A DNA stretch of 55,541 nt, taken from contig NZ_FTOB01000013.1 of NCBI RefSeq assembly GCF_900156625.1, forward strand, positions 1 through 55,541. Reading direction: 5' to 3'. The notes under the pieces are model-generated. The model saw nothing but the letters and a program-made list of their open reading frames with translations. It did no database searches and was not told the DNA's origin. Both the position numbers and the translations under genes were made by a program. This stretch comes from Zobellia uliginosa. GTDB taxonomy: Bacteria > Bacteroidota > Bacteroidia > Flavobacteriales > Flavobacteriaceae. Shown here piece after piece: positions 29,343 through 37,651 of this stretch; position 1 is the stretch's first letter, and every line of letters starts with the position of its first letter.

Positions 29343-29596
29343 CGGAACAAAACAACAATTGGCTGATGGATGCCGAGGTGCAGTACAAGGTTACCCCGGT
29401 AAAAGGCCGTTGGGAAGTTTCACTCATTTTCATCAACACCAAAGACCCCAAACAAGTGTTGGTTCAGACCATTGGGGATTACAGAACGGAACGCCTGGCC
29501 GAGATATATGGCAGAAACATGATGTTGACGGCGGCGAAAGACCCCCGTGGCACACAAAAAGTAGACAAAGATGCTTACGATATTAACGACAACTGA
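29339..29596 (+). CDS. Small hydrogenase-operon protein of unknown function (85 aa)
   Basis: An 85-residue protein, starting with an ATGA overlap with the preceding gene and overlapping the TPR gene by 26 nt. It has a likely beta-sheet core (WEVSLIFINTKDPKQVLVQ) and then an amphipathic helix (ERLAEIYGRNMMLTAA) and no Cys or membrane segment. Function unknown; gene coupling indicates a stoichiometric partner of its neighbours. Confidence 0.75.
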   Translation: MTEQNNNWLMDAEVQYKVTPVKGRWEVSLIFINTKDPKQVLVQTIGDYRTERLAEIYGRNMMLTAAKDPRGTQKVDKDAYDINDN

Positions 29597-31052
29597 TGCC
29601 TTGCAGAAAGCAAATGATGCGATTGCGACCGTAGACCGATTGGATGAACTGGTTACGGTAACCGAAGACCCCGAAGGCATACGGGATATAAAAACATTGA
29701 CGGTGGATGTCGATACCATCTCCGTTCCATTGGACTGGTATGATTTGGAACCGCCCTATGTGTTTCCCAAGATTCCGTTTACCCCAAAAAGTTTGCTTGC
29801 CTTGGTTTTCTATAAATTGGGGAACCACCAGAAGGCTTTTGAATTTGTTTTGGAAGAATCGCCCCTATACCACCACCTTCTTATCGCGACCCATTTACAG
29901 TTCGGCTATGAGATTTCGCACAACATGATCGATTTCTGCTATAACACCTCGGCCCATAACAGTGCCATTATCAACTATTACGGTGCCGTAGCGCCCTCCC
30001 CGGGGCATGCCGAACTTAAGAAAGGATTCACCGAAGCCCTGTCAAAGGCCGAAAACGACGAGGTCAGGGTATTTACCGCAAAGCACTACCTGAATTTGTT
30101 ATTGGATTCGGTAGAATTGCAGGAGGCCGAACAATTGGCCGAAGAACAACTTAAGATTGCCGTTTCCGACGATGCCAAGAATGCCATGAACAGCCATTTG
30201 GCCGGTATTCTAATGGCCCAGTTACAGGTGCCCTACGACCCCGAAAAATTAAATGAGGTGCATGAGCTACAATTGGGCTGCATTGCCTATTACGAAGAAA
30301 AAGGCTTGGGCGTACAGGCAGGGATGTTACTGGTCGATGCCGCCGAAATCGCGAACTTCAAGAAAGATTTCATCGCATCAAAGGAATTGATCAATAGGGC
30401 GATCCAATATTTTAGAAAGGAAGATATTCCCGAATTCCTGGGGGAAGCCATGTACAAAAAAGCCATTCTTTTGTACACTTGGTCAAAGAATGGAAATCCG
30501 CAGTATTACAAAGCGGCCATCAATGCCTTCCAAGATGTCTTAAAGGTCTTTAAACGGGACACACATCCGAAGAAATTTGCCGATGTACACCATAATCTGG
30601 CCCTTATCTATTCAGAAATTCCCGTATCATCAGAAGAAAAACCCATGTGGACGGCCTTTTGTGCTTCCTCCTTCAAAGAGGTACTGGCCTTCTATACCAA
30701 GGAAAAATATCCTTATGAAAATGCCATGGCCAGCCACAATTATGCCACGGCCCTGATGCATTTCCCCCCGGCGAAAATCCATGACAATCTAGAGAAGGCG
30801 GCGGGACTGTTCAACGAGGCCCTAGAAATACGAACGGCCAGCGACTATCCGTTCGAGCGGGCCCTCACCCTATTGAACCAATTGGAACTCGGCTGGCTTA
30901 CCCACAACGAAAACAGTTCCGAAGAACTGAAAAAATACGAAGAAATGAAGGCCAAGGCCGAAGAGATAAAAACCTTGGTCGAAGACAAAAACCTGATTGC
31001 CCAGGCCGATCAGCATTTAGAGGAATTGGAAAAAGTAAAAAGTTTGATTTAA
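29571..31052 (+). CDS. Tetratricopeptide-repeat protein of the hydrogenase operon
   Basis: A 493-residue, almost all-helical protein. Repeated helix pairs such as SLLALVFYKLGNHQKAF, AMYKKAILLYTWSKNG and HNLALIYSEI are TPR-like. The C-terminus (about 430-493) is a charged coiled-coil. No signal peptide. The start ATG at 29571 lies inside the previous gene, and the stop overlaps the hypA ATG (TAATG). I recall TPR proteins in group 2a clusters of cyanobacteria, nitrite oxidisers and mycobacteria; a scaffold or assembly role is inference. Confidence 0.82.
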   Translation: MLTILTTTDALQKANDAIATVDRLDELVTVTEDPEGIRDIKTLTVDVDTISVPLDWYDLEPPYVFPKIPFTPKSLLALVFYKLGNHQKAFEFVLEESPLYHHLLIATHLQFGYEISHNMIDFCYNTSAHNSAIINYYGAVAPSPGHAELKKGFTEALSKAENDEVRVFTAKHYLNLLLDSVELQEAEQLAEEQLKIAVSDDAKNAMNSHLAGILMAQLQVPYDPEKLNEVHELQLGCIAYYEEKGLGVQAGMLLVDAAEIANFKKDFIASKELINRAIQYFRKEDIPEFLGEAMYKKAILLYTWSKNGNPQYYKAAINAFQDVLKVFKRDTHPKKFADVHHNLALIYSEIPVSSEEKPMWTAFCASSFKEVLAFYTKEKYPYENAMASHNYATALMHFPPAKIHDNLEKAAGLFNEALEIRTASDYPFERALTLLNQLELGWLTHNENSSEELKKYEEMKAKAEEIKTLVEDKNLIAQADQHLEELEKVKSLI

Positions 31053-31399
31053 TGCACGAAACATCGATCGTAAATAGCATTATGCGCACCCTCGAACAGG
31101 AGTTCGAAAGGGAAAAGTTAGACAAAATGAAGGCCATTCATTTAAAGGTAGGCATCTTATCGAACATCGAGCCGCGTTTGTTGCACAATGCCTATAGCGC
31201 CTATCACCTGACCCATCCGGGGTACCACCATGTGCAACTGCATATAGAATCGACCCCTTTAAAGATCCAGTGCGAGGTATGTAACCACGTTACCGATGTA
31301 CAGAACTATCGGTTTATCTGTGAAAACTGTGACCGGCCCAGCAAAAATGTGATCCAAGGCGAGGAAATGCTAATCCATAAAGTAGAATTTGAAGACTGA
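31052..31399 (+). CDS. hypA: Hydrogenase nickel incorporation protein HypA
   Basis: A 115-residue nickel metallochaperone. It starts MHETSIV, with His2 as nickel ligand, and has a zinc site of two CxxC pairs, CEVC (about 74-77) and CENC. It delivers nickel with HypB to the HupL precursor after the iron site is built. The start overlaps the TPR gene stop by one nucleotide. The length is normal. Confidence 0.94.
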   Translation: MHETSIVNSIMRTLEQEFEREKLDKMKAIHLKVGILSNIEPRLLHNAYSAYHLTHPGYHHVQLHIESTPLKIQCEVCNHVTDVQNYRFICENCDRPSKNVIQGEEMLIHKVEFED

Positions 31400-31465
31400 C
31401 CCTAGCGGCCAGCCCATTATAACAACGAATTACGACCCCAAGGGTCACTCAAAAAAGGAAAGAAA

Positions 31466-32161
31466 ATGGTAGAAAAATCAACAAAAGCGGCACGGGGTAC
31501 CGTGCAATGTGAAAACACGAACATCCATTTGCTGAAGGCCAATGATTTTGTGGCCGATATCATTAAAAAGGAAATGGCCAAGACCGGCACTCTTTTGATC
31601 AACATTACCTCTTCGGCAGGAAGCGGTAAAACGACCCTTATGCAAAAAACGGCCGAAAGGCTGAAAGACAAAATCAACATTGCCGTTATGGTCGGTGACC
31701 TTGAAACCGAACGGGATGCCGAACGCATCCGGGAAACGGGTATTCAGGCCCTACAGATCGTAACCGGGGGCATTTGCCACTTGGAAGCGCAAATGGTTCA
31801 CCAAGTACTGGACCAATTCGACTTGGAAAACATTGATTTATTGTTCATTGAAAATGTAGGCAATTTGGTCTGTCCCTCTTCCTTTGACCTGGGCGAGGAC
31901 TACCGCGTTACCCTAATGGCGACCACCGAAGGGGACGACAAACCGAAAAAATACCCAAAAATGTTCTTGACCAGTGATATGATGCTGGTTTCCAAAGCCG
32001 ACCTCTTGCCCTATGTTCCTTTTTCGGTCGAGGCCGTTACCAAGGATGCCCGTGAAGTCAACCATGAAATAGAAGTATTGCAGATATCCTCCATTACCGA
32101 TGAGGGTATCGACCAATGGTGCGATTGGTTGTTGGAAAAAGTTAAACAAAAGAAGCGATAG
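31466..32161 (+). CDS. hypB: Hydrogenase nickel incorporation GTPase HypB
   Basis: A 231-residue SIMIBI-class GTPase. The P-loop is SSAGSGKTT (about residues 50-58), followed by VMVGDLETERDAERI, the metal-site motif GGICHLEAQMV, and IENVGNLVCPSSFDLGE with the cysteine of the G-domain metal site. SKADLLPY gives guanine specificity. There is no N-terminal CxxCGC or polyhistidine nickel store, so nickel storage must be elsewhere, perhaps the His-rich permease at the end of the cluster. A REP palindrome follows 16 nt after the stop. Confidence 0.94.
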   Translation: MVEKSTKAARGTVQCENTNIHLLKANDFVADIIKKEMAKTGTLLINITSSAGSGKTTLMQKTAERLKDKINIAVMVGDLETERDAERIRETGIQALQIVTGGICHLEAQMVHQVLDQFDLENIDLLFIENVGNLVCPSSFDLGEDYRVTLMATTEGDDKPKKYPKMFLTSDMMLVSKADLLPYVPFSVEAVTKDAREVNHEIEVLQISSITDEGIDQWCDWLLEKVKQKKR

Positions 32162-32177
32162 GTCTTTCTTTTCTTAA

Positions 32178-32210
32178 AGACCTCACGGGTCTTGAAGACC
32201 CGTGAGGTCT
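32178..32210. repeat. REP-like palindrome, copy 2
   Basis: A 33-nt perfect palindrome: 16-nt arms AGACCTCACGGGTCTT and complement around a central G. It is identical base for base to the copy at 36486-36518. It lies between hypB and hypF and would fold as a very stable RNA hairpin. Confidence 0.9.
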
Positions 32211-32234
32211 ATAGGTCGGTCTGTATTCAAAACC

Positions 32235-34496
32235 ATGGCAAAAACTTTTCAAATCATTATTTCGGGGCAGGTACAAGGAGTTGGATTTCGCCCCTTTGTC
32301 TATGGTTTGGCGCATCACCATCGATTAAAAGGCATGGTTTGCAACAATGGGGACGGGGTATTGGTCCATATAAATTCGGAGGAAGAAAAGGCAGGGGAGT
32401 TTTTAAATGCCATTATAAAAAAGGCCCCTGAAATTTCGGTTATCCAATCCCATACCCTCTCCGAGATTCCCTTTCGCTCCTATGACGATTTTAAGATCCT
32501 TCCTTCGCAGGCCCAAAAGCAGATCAACATTCCCTTAACGCCCGATTTTGTCATTTGCGAATCCTGTAAATCGGAGATCAGGAATACGAACGACCGCCGA
32601 TACGCTTATGCCTTTACCACTTGTACCCATTGTGGTCCCCGATATGCGGTAACCACGAAGTTTCCCTTTGAAAGGGCCAACACCTCCCTATCGGATTTTC
32701 ACATGTGTACCCCATGTAAAACGGAGTACACCGATCCCAACGATCGACGCTTTCATTCACAGACCAATAGCTGCAGGGAATGTGGTATTCAATTGAACCT
32801 AACCACTTCAGACGGAACTTCCATAGCTACCGATACCCCTAAGATCATCAAAAAGGTTTCGGGCTTTATTCTTTCGGGTAACATCGTAGCCCTTAAAAAC
32901 ACGAACGGCTATTTGCTTTGTTGCAATGCCAATGACAAAACGGCCATAGCCCGGTTAAGGGAGAAAAAACAACGTCCCACCAAACCCTTTGCCCTACTCT
33001 ATCCCTCCCTTGAAAAAATAAAAAAGGACTTTAAACTAGGTACCGAAGAGGAAAAGGCACTTACCGCTTCGGCAGGACCCATTGTCATTCTTGACCCCAA
33101 AAAAGGTATGGCCAATCTGGAACGGAAAAGCATCGCCCCAAAACTACACCAATTGGGCGTCATGTTGCCCTCTTCGGCCCTGCTTACGCTTTTGATGGAC
33201 ACCTTGAAGATCCCCATTATCGCCACGAGCGGAAACATTCACGGTTCCCCGATCATTTCCGAAGCCGCCGATGCCGTAAAGAAATTAGCGGACGTAGCCG
33301 ATTATTTCGTACACCACAATTTAAACATCACCTTTCCCCAGGACGATTCGGTCGTCCGTTTTGCAGGTGAACAGCAAATTACCTTACGCCGTTCCCGTGG
33401 GCTTGCCCCCAATTATTTGAACGCCCCGTTTTCAGAAAATAAGAAGGTGCTCGCCATGGGCGCCCACCTAAAAAGCACCTTTGCTTTTGTTCCCAATACC
33501 CATACCTATGTGAGTCCCTATTTCGGAAACCTCGACAGTTATGACGTTTCACAACGCTATCAAAAAAGCATTGTACAACACATGGCCCTTTTTGATACAA
33601 GGCCTGAGCTTGTTTTGATCGATGCCCACCCCCAATACCAAAGCAGTATTCTGGGGAGGGAATGGGCCAACGAATGGAAGGCCGAACTACGGACCGTGCA
33701 GCACCACAAGGCCCATTTCGCCAGTGTCTTGGGAGAACATGAACTCTTCCCTTCCAAGGAAAAAATTATGGGGGCCATTTGGGACGGTACTGGCCTAGGT
33801 GACGATGGTGCCATCTGGGGCGGTGAGTTTTTCATGTATAAAGACCACCAAATGGAACGCCTTGCCCATTTTGAATATGTCGATTGGATTGCTGCCGATA
33901 AAATGGCCAAGGAACCCCGTTTGTCATTGCTCTGTATGCTTCCCGAGACCGAAAGGGAAGGGGTACGACAAAAATTTTCCGACACGGAATGGAAGATCTA
34001 TAATAGGATGTTGGAAAAAAACACCCTAAAAACCTCTTCCGTAGGTCGCTTGTTCGATGCCGTGGCCTCGCTTTTGGATCTGGGCGACACGACTTCCTAC
34101 GAAGGAGAGGCCGCCATGCTTTTAGAAAACACGGCACGAGATGATAATGGCGATACCCCTATTGATTTTCTGGCTGGAATCCCATATCAAAACATCCCAA
34201 CAAAAACCCTAATGGCCAACATCCTAAAAGCAAAAAAGGATGACATTCCCACATCGCGGATAGCGCACAGTTTTATCCACACCCTGGCCCTATCCATCGT
34301 AAAGACGGCAAAGGAAAACCATTGTGAAACCATAGCCTGTAGCGGGGGTGTTTTCCAGAATTCGGTATTGGTCGAAAAACTGTTGAAACTATCGAAAACA
34401 CAAGGCTTCAAGTTAAAATTTAATCGTATATTGTCTAGTAACGACGAGAACATTTCGTTCGGACAATTATGCTATCATCACTATCTAAAAAATTGA
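32235..34496 (+). CDS. hypF: Carbamoyltransferase HypF
   Basis: A 753-residue enzyme that makes the cyanide ligand precursor, transferring carbamoyl to HypE. Domains in order: acylphosphatase (GQVQGVGFRPFVYGLA, about residues 11-26), two zinc fingers (CESCKSE, CTHCGPRYA, CTPCKTEY, CREC, about 105-190), a YrdC-like ATP-binding domain (about 200-390, with KTRPTKPFAL-type KKQRPTKPFALLYPS), and a Kae1-like domain (VQHHKAHFASVLGEH, WDGTGLGDDGAIWGGEF, ACSGGVFQNSVL). I chose ATG 32235; an upstream in-frame GTG at 32202 lies inside the REP palindrome and is unlikely. HypC begins 3 nt after the stop. Confidence 0.95.
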   Translation: MAKTFQIIISGQVQGVGFRPFVYGLAHHHRLKGMVCNNGDGVLVHINSEEEKAGEFLNAIIKKAPEISVIQSHTLSEIPFRSYDDFKILPSQAQKQINIPLTPDFVICESCKSEIRNTNDRRYAYAFTTCTHCGPRYAVTTKFPFERANTSLSDFHMCTPCKTEYTDPNDRRFHSQTNSCRECGIQLNLTTSDGTSIATDTPKIIKKVSGFILSGNIVALKNTNGYLLCCNANDKTAIARLREKKQRPTKPFALLYPSLEKIKKDFKLGTEEEKALTASAGPIVILDPKKGMANLERKSIAPKLHQLGVMLPSSALLTLLMDTLKIPIIATSGNIHGSPIISEAADAVKKLADVADYFVHHNLNITFPQDDSVVRFAGEQQITLRRSRGLAPNYLNAPFSENKKVLAMGAHLKSTFAFVPNTHTYVSPYFGNLDSYDVSQRYQKSIVQHMALFDTRPELVLIDAHPQYQSSILGREWANEWKAELRTVQHHKAHFASVLGEHELFPSKEKIMGAIWDGTGLGDDGAIWGGEFFMYKDHQMERLAHFEYVDWIAADKMAKEPRLSLLCMLPETEREGVRQKFSDTEWKIYNRMLEKNTLKTSSVGRLFDAVASLLDLGDTTSYEGEAAMLLENTARDDNGDTPIDFLAGIPYQNIPTKTLMANILKAKKDDIPTSRIAHSFIHTLALSIVKTAKENHCETIACSGGVFQNSVLVEKLLKLSKTQGFKLKFNRILSSNDENISFGQLCYHHYLKN

Positions 34497-34499
34497 AAT

Positions 34500-34778
34500 A
34501 TGTGCTTAGCAATTCCAGGAAAAATAAAGAGTATCGAATCGCAATATGACGGTATGGTGCGTATGGCCAAGGTATCTTTTGGCGGCATTACCAAAGAGGC
34601 CAGTCTAGAGATGCTGCCCGATGCCGGCGTAGGTGATTATGTGCTGGTGCACGTGGGTGTCGCCATTAGCAAAGTAGATGAGGAAGAAGCGCAAAAAACG
34701 TTCAAATACCTCGAAGAAATAGGGGAATTGGGCGATTTGGAAGATGTAGACGAATACTTACCCAAAACCGATAAATAG
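34500..34778 (+). CDS. hypC: Hydrogenase assembly chaperone HypC
   Basis: A 92-residue HypC/HupF family protein beginning MCLAIPGKI, with the essential Cys2 that binds the Fe(CN)2CO unit with HypD. DYVLVHVGVAISKVDEEEA matches the family core. It lies 3 nt after hypF and 6 nt before hypD, so the HypC-HypD pair is made together. Confidence 0.95.
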   Translation: MCLAIPGKIKSIESQYDGMVRMAKVSFGGITKEASLEMLPDAGVGDYVLVHVGVAISKVDEEEAQKTFKYLEEIGELGDLEDVDEYLPKTDK

Positions 34779-34784
34779 CGAATT

Positions 34785-35879
34785 ATGAAGTACATGTCGG
34801 AATACCGCGACCCCGCCTTGGCGAAAAAATATTTGGAGGAAATAAAAAGAACCGTTTCCCGACCTTGGTCCATTATGGAAGTGTGCGGCGGACAGACCCA
34901 CAGCCTAGTAAAAAATGGCATCATCGATATGTTGCCCGATAAGGTCACCATGATCCACGGGCCCGGTTGTCCGGTCTGTGTCACTCCCTTGAACCTTATC
35001 GACAAAGCCATATACCTGGCTTCGGAAAAAGGGGTGATCCTCTGTTCCTTTGGCGATATGCTCCGCGTGCCCGGTTCCGAAAAAAGTCTCTTGGAAGCCA
35101 AGGCCGAAGGGGCCGATGTACGGGTTTTGTATTCGCCCTTGGAGGCCGTTAAGATTGCGGAAGACAACCCCGATAAGGAAGTGGTCTTCTTTGCCGTCGG
35201 GTTTGAAACTACGGCTCCGGCCAATGCGCTATCCGTCGTGCATGCCCACCGTAGAGGAGTAAAAAACTATTCTATATTGGCATCGCATGTATTGGTACCG
35301 CCTGCCATAAAAGCGGTGATAGACGATGAGGAAAGCAAGATCGATGGATTTTTGGCCGCAGGCCATGTCTGTACCATCATGGGCAACACGGAATACCACC
35401 CCCTATCGGCCAAGTACAAGGTTCCCATCGTCGTAACCGGTTTTGAGCCCTTGGATGTGCTTCAGGGCATCTTGATGGTCATCCGCCAGTTGGAGCAGAG
35501 CCAATCGGAAGTGGAAAACCAGTACGCCCGTATCGTTCGGGAAGAAGGAAACCCCGAGGCACAAAAAATCATCAACGAGGTATTCGAGGTTCACAACCAA
35601 ATGTGGCGCGGTATCGGTGAGATTCCCGATAGCGGCTATGCGGTACGCGAAAAGTATGCCGAGTATGATGCCACCAAAAAATACAATGTCAACATCGCGG
35701 AAGCTCCCGAAAACCCATTATGCATTTCGGGACAGATCATGAAGGGCATCCAAAAACCTTTTGAGTGCTCCCAATTCGGAAAAACATGCAAACCGACCAA
35801 TCCCTTGGGCGCCCCCATGGTGAGTAGTGAAGGGGCCTGCGCCGCATATTATCACTTTTCAGGAATGGTGGAAGCATAA
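34785..35879 (+). CDS. hypD: Hydrogenase iron-cyanide assembly protein HypD
   Basis: A 364-residue iron-sulfur scaffold on which the Fe(CN)2CO group is assembled. Conserved parts are [10 protein letters not shown] (about residues 30-38), [11 protein letters not shown] (about 60-70), [21 protein letters not shown] and the C-terminal cysteine region with [10 protein letters not shown], which hold the 4Fe-4S cluster and active thiols. Length normal. The RAYT insertion begins 37 nt beyond its stop, separating it from hypE. Confidence 0.95.
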   Translation: MKYMSEYRDPALAKKYLEEIKRTVSRPWSIMEVCGGQTHSLVKNGIIDMLPDKVTMIHGPGCPVCVTPLNLIDKAIYLASEKGVILCSFGDMLRVPGSEKSLLEAKAEGADVRVLYSPLEAVKIAEDNPDKEVVFFAVGFETTAPANALSVVHAHRRGVKNYSILASHVLVPPAIKAVIDDEESKIDGFLAAGHVCTIMGNTEYHPLSAKYKVPIVVTGFEPLDVLQGILMVIRQLEQSQSEVENQYARIVREEGNPEAQKIINEVFEVHNQMWRGIGEIPDSGYAVREKYAEYDATKKYNVNIAEAPENPLCISGQIMKGIQKPFECSQFGKTCKPTNPLGAPMVSSEGACAAYYHFSGMVEA

Positions 35880-35915
35880 TCGCAAAAGACAGGTCTTAGG
35901 CTAAATCCTATTTAA

Positions 35916-36476
35916 ATGCAATACGAACCGATACGAGCGGACCATTACTATCATATCTACAACCAGGGAAACAACAGAGAGAACATCTTTGTTGAAGACC
36001 GGAATTATGCCTATTTCCTTCGATTGATGTACAAATACCTCGATGCCATAAGCGACATATACGCTTACTGCTTGTTGAAAAACCATTTTCATATCGTTTT
36101 GAAATTCAATGAAAATGTGGCCGACAAGGTGATTTCGCAAAAACTATCCAACCTATTCAATTCCTATGCCAAGGCCATCAACAAGGCCTACCACCGCACG
36201 GGAAGCCTTTTTCGGGACCGATTCCGAAGAAAGAGAATAGAAGACGAAAACTACCTTAAAAACCTGATCGTTTATGTCCACTTGAACCCCGAACACCACG
36301 GGTTTACCAATGATTTTAGAAAGTACAAGTATTCGTCCTACCAAAGTTACCTGTCCGATTTGCCCTCGAAGCTCGATCGGAAATTTATCCTAGGCCTATT
36401 TGAAGACAGGACCAACTTTGTACATGCCCATTTGAACAAAAAAACGGAACTGGAAAAAAGTTTAACTTTAGAATAA
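35916..36476 (+). CDS. REP-associated tyrosine transposase (RAYT, Y1/IS200-like)
   Basis: A 186-residue single-strand DNA transposase of the TnpA_REP family. It opens with YYHIYNQGNNRENIF, the typical RAYT start, and has the HUH motif HFH at residues 57-59 (KNHFHIVLKF). The region GSLFRDRFRRKRIEDENY and YVHLNPEHHG carries the catalytic Tyr. The frame is intact. It lies within the hydrogenase operon, same direction, with a perfect REP palindrome 9 nt after its stop. RAYTs are thought to be domesticated genes that spread REP sequences rather than self-mobile insertion sequences. Confidence 0.9.
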   Translation: MQYEPIRADHYYHIYNQGNNRENIFVEDRNYAYFLRLMYKYLDAISDIYAYCLLKNHFHIVLKFNENVADKVISQKLSNLFNSYAKAINKAYHRTGSLFRDRFRRKRIEDENYLKNLIVYVHLNPEHHGFTNDFRKYKYSSYQSYLSDLPSKLDRKFILGLFEDRTNFVHAHLNKKTELEKSLTLE

Positions 36477-36485
36477 TAGACCTTG

Positions 36486-36518
36486 AGACCTCACGGGTCT
36501 TGAAGACCCGTGAGGTCT
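36486..36518. repeat. REP-like palindrome, copy 3, beside the RAYT gene
   Basis: A 33-nt perfect palindrome identical to copy 2 (arms AGACCTCACGGGTCTT and complement around G). Its closeness to the RAYT gene (9 nt) marks it as the probable cognate substrate. It lies between the RAYT gene and hypE. Confidence 0.9.
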
Positions 36519-36546
36519 GATAAATCCTAAGGTCTAACCGAAAAAA

Positions 36547-37608
36547 ATGAAAGAAAACAATAACATACGCATGCAACTGCAATGCCCCATGCCCAAACTG
36601 GACTTCGACGTCATTACCCTTGGGCACGGAAGCGGAGGGGTACTTACCAACAAACTATTAGACAGCGGCGTCTTTGACCTGCTCAGCAACGATATTTTAG
36701 ACGAAAGACACGACGGTGCCTTTTTGGAACTCAATGGAAAGACCGCCTTTTCTACCGACAGTTTTCTAGTGTCACCCATCTTTTTTCCGGGTGGGAACAT
36801 CGGTGAACTTGCGGTAAACGGAACGGTAAACGACCTGGCCATGTGCGGGGCCACCCCGAAATACCTGTCCTTGAGCTTTATTATCGAGGAAGGCCTGCCC
36901 GTAAAGGAGTTTTGGGACATTTTGGTCGCCATCAAATATGCCTGTGAAAAAGCCGGGGTCCAAATTGTAACCGGTGACACCAAGGTGGTGGAAAAGGGAA
37001 AGGGTGATAAAATATTCATCAACACCTCCGGGGTGGGTCCGATACATCCAAAGGCCCATATCAGTACCAAAAATATAGCGGTGGGCGATAAAATTATCAT
37101 CAGCGGTAATATCGCCTCGCACGGAATGGCCATAATGTCGGTACGTGAAGGACTGGAATTCGATTCCGAAATAAAAAGTGACACCACCAACCTCAACCAT
37201 ACGATTATTGAACTGATCGATGCCTACGGGGCCGACATTCATCTATTGACCGATCCCACACGTGGCGGAGTGGCAACGGTGCTAAAAGAAATAGCCCAAT
37301 CGTCGGAAATAGGGATCGACCTGTTTCAAAAAGACCTGCCTATCGACGACCAAGTGGCAAGCGCCTGCGAACTCTTGGGCCTCGACCCACTGTACGTCGC
37401 CAACGAGGGACTTTTTATCGCCTTTGTATCGGAAGCATCGGCAGATGCCGTTTTGGAACGATTGCGACAAGATGAAAAGGGCAAGGATGCACAGATCATC
37501 GGAAGCGTAGTCGACGAACACCCCAAACAAGTGATTATGGAAAGCGGTATAGGCGGTAAGCGGGTAATCAGCATGTTGCCCGGCGAACAGTTACCAAGAA
37601 TTTGCTAA
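36547..37608 (+). CDS. hypE: Hydrogenase expression/formation protein HypE
   Basis: A 353-residue PurM/AIR-synthase-like ATPase. It dehydrates the carbamoyl group, received from HypF on its C-terminal Cys, to thiocyanate, the source of cyanide ligands. ITLGHGSGG (near residue 20), FSTDSFLVSP, NGTVNDLAMCGA and LTDPTRGGVATVL are family motifs, and the protein ends LPRIC with the modifiable terminal cysteine. Complete and normal in length. Separated from hypD by the RAYT-REP insertion, whose hairpin could affect its expression. Confidence 0.95.
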   Translation: MKENNNIRMQLQCPMPKLDFDVITLGHGSGGVLTNKLLDSGVFDLLSNDILDERHDGAFLELNGKTAFSTDSFLVSPIFFPGGNIGELAVNGTVNDLAMCGATPKYLSLSFIIEEGLPVKEFWDILVAIKYACEKAGVQIVTGDTKVVEKGKGDKIFINTSGVGPIHPKAHISTKNIAVGDKIIISGNIASHGMAIMSVREGLEFDSEIKSDTTNLNHTIIELIDAYGADIHLLTDPTRGGVATVLKEIAQSSEIGIDLFQKDLPIDDQVASACELLGLDPLYVANEGLFIAFVSEASADAVLERLRQDEKGKDAQIIGSVVDEHPKQVIMESGIGGKRVISMLPGEQLPRIC

Positions 37609-37651
37609 ACAAAGAACACAAAAGAGCTCCGATACCCATCAAACCCTATTT

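Larger units (their letters stand above)
35891..36529. mobile_element. RAYT-REP element between hypD and hypE
   Basis: The transposase gene is bounded by related sequence: AGGTCT (35891-35896) followed by TAAATCCTA (35902-35910) on the left, and AGGTCT (36513-36518, end of the REP palindrome) followed by TAAATCCTA (36521-36529) on the right. The left side appears to be a remnant of a palindrome half plus flank, suggesting the limits of the inserted unit. hypE continues the operon 17 nt after the right limit. Confidence 0.6.

Noticed and set aside
32202-32234. GTG start for HypF inside the REP palindrome
   Set aside because: The ATG at 32235 matches the acylphosphatase N-terminus, and the upstream codons are repeat sequence.
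28490-36518. CRISPR-like array from repeated 33-mers
   Set aside because: Only three copies thousands of bases apart, with genes between them; they are palindromic REP elements, and there are no cas genes.
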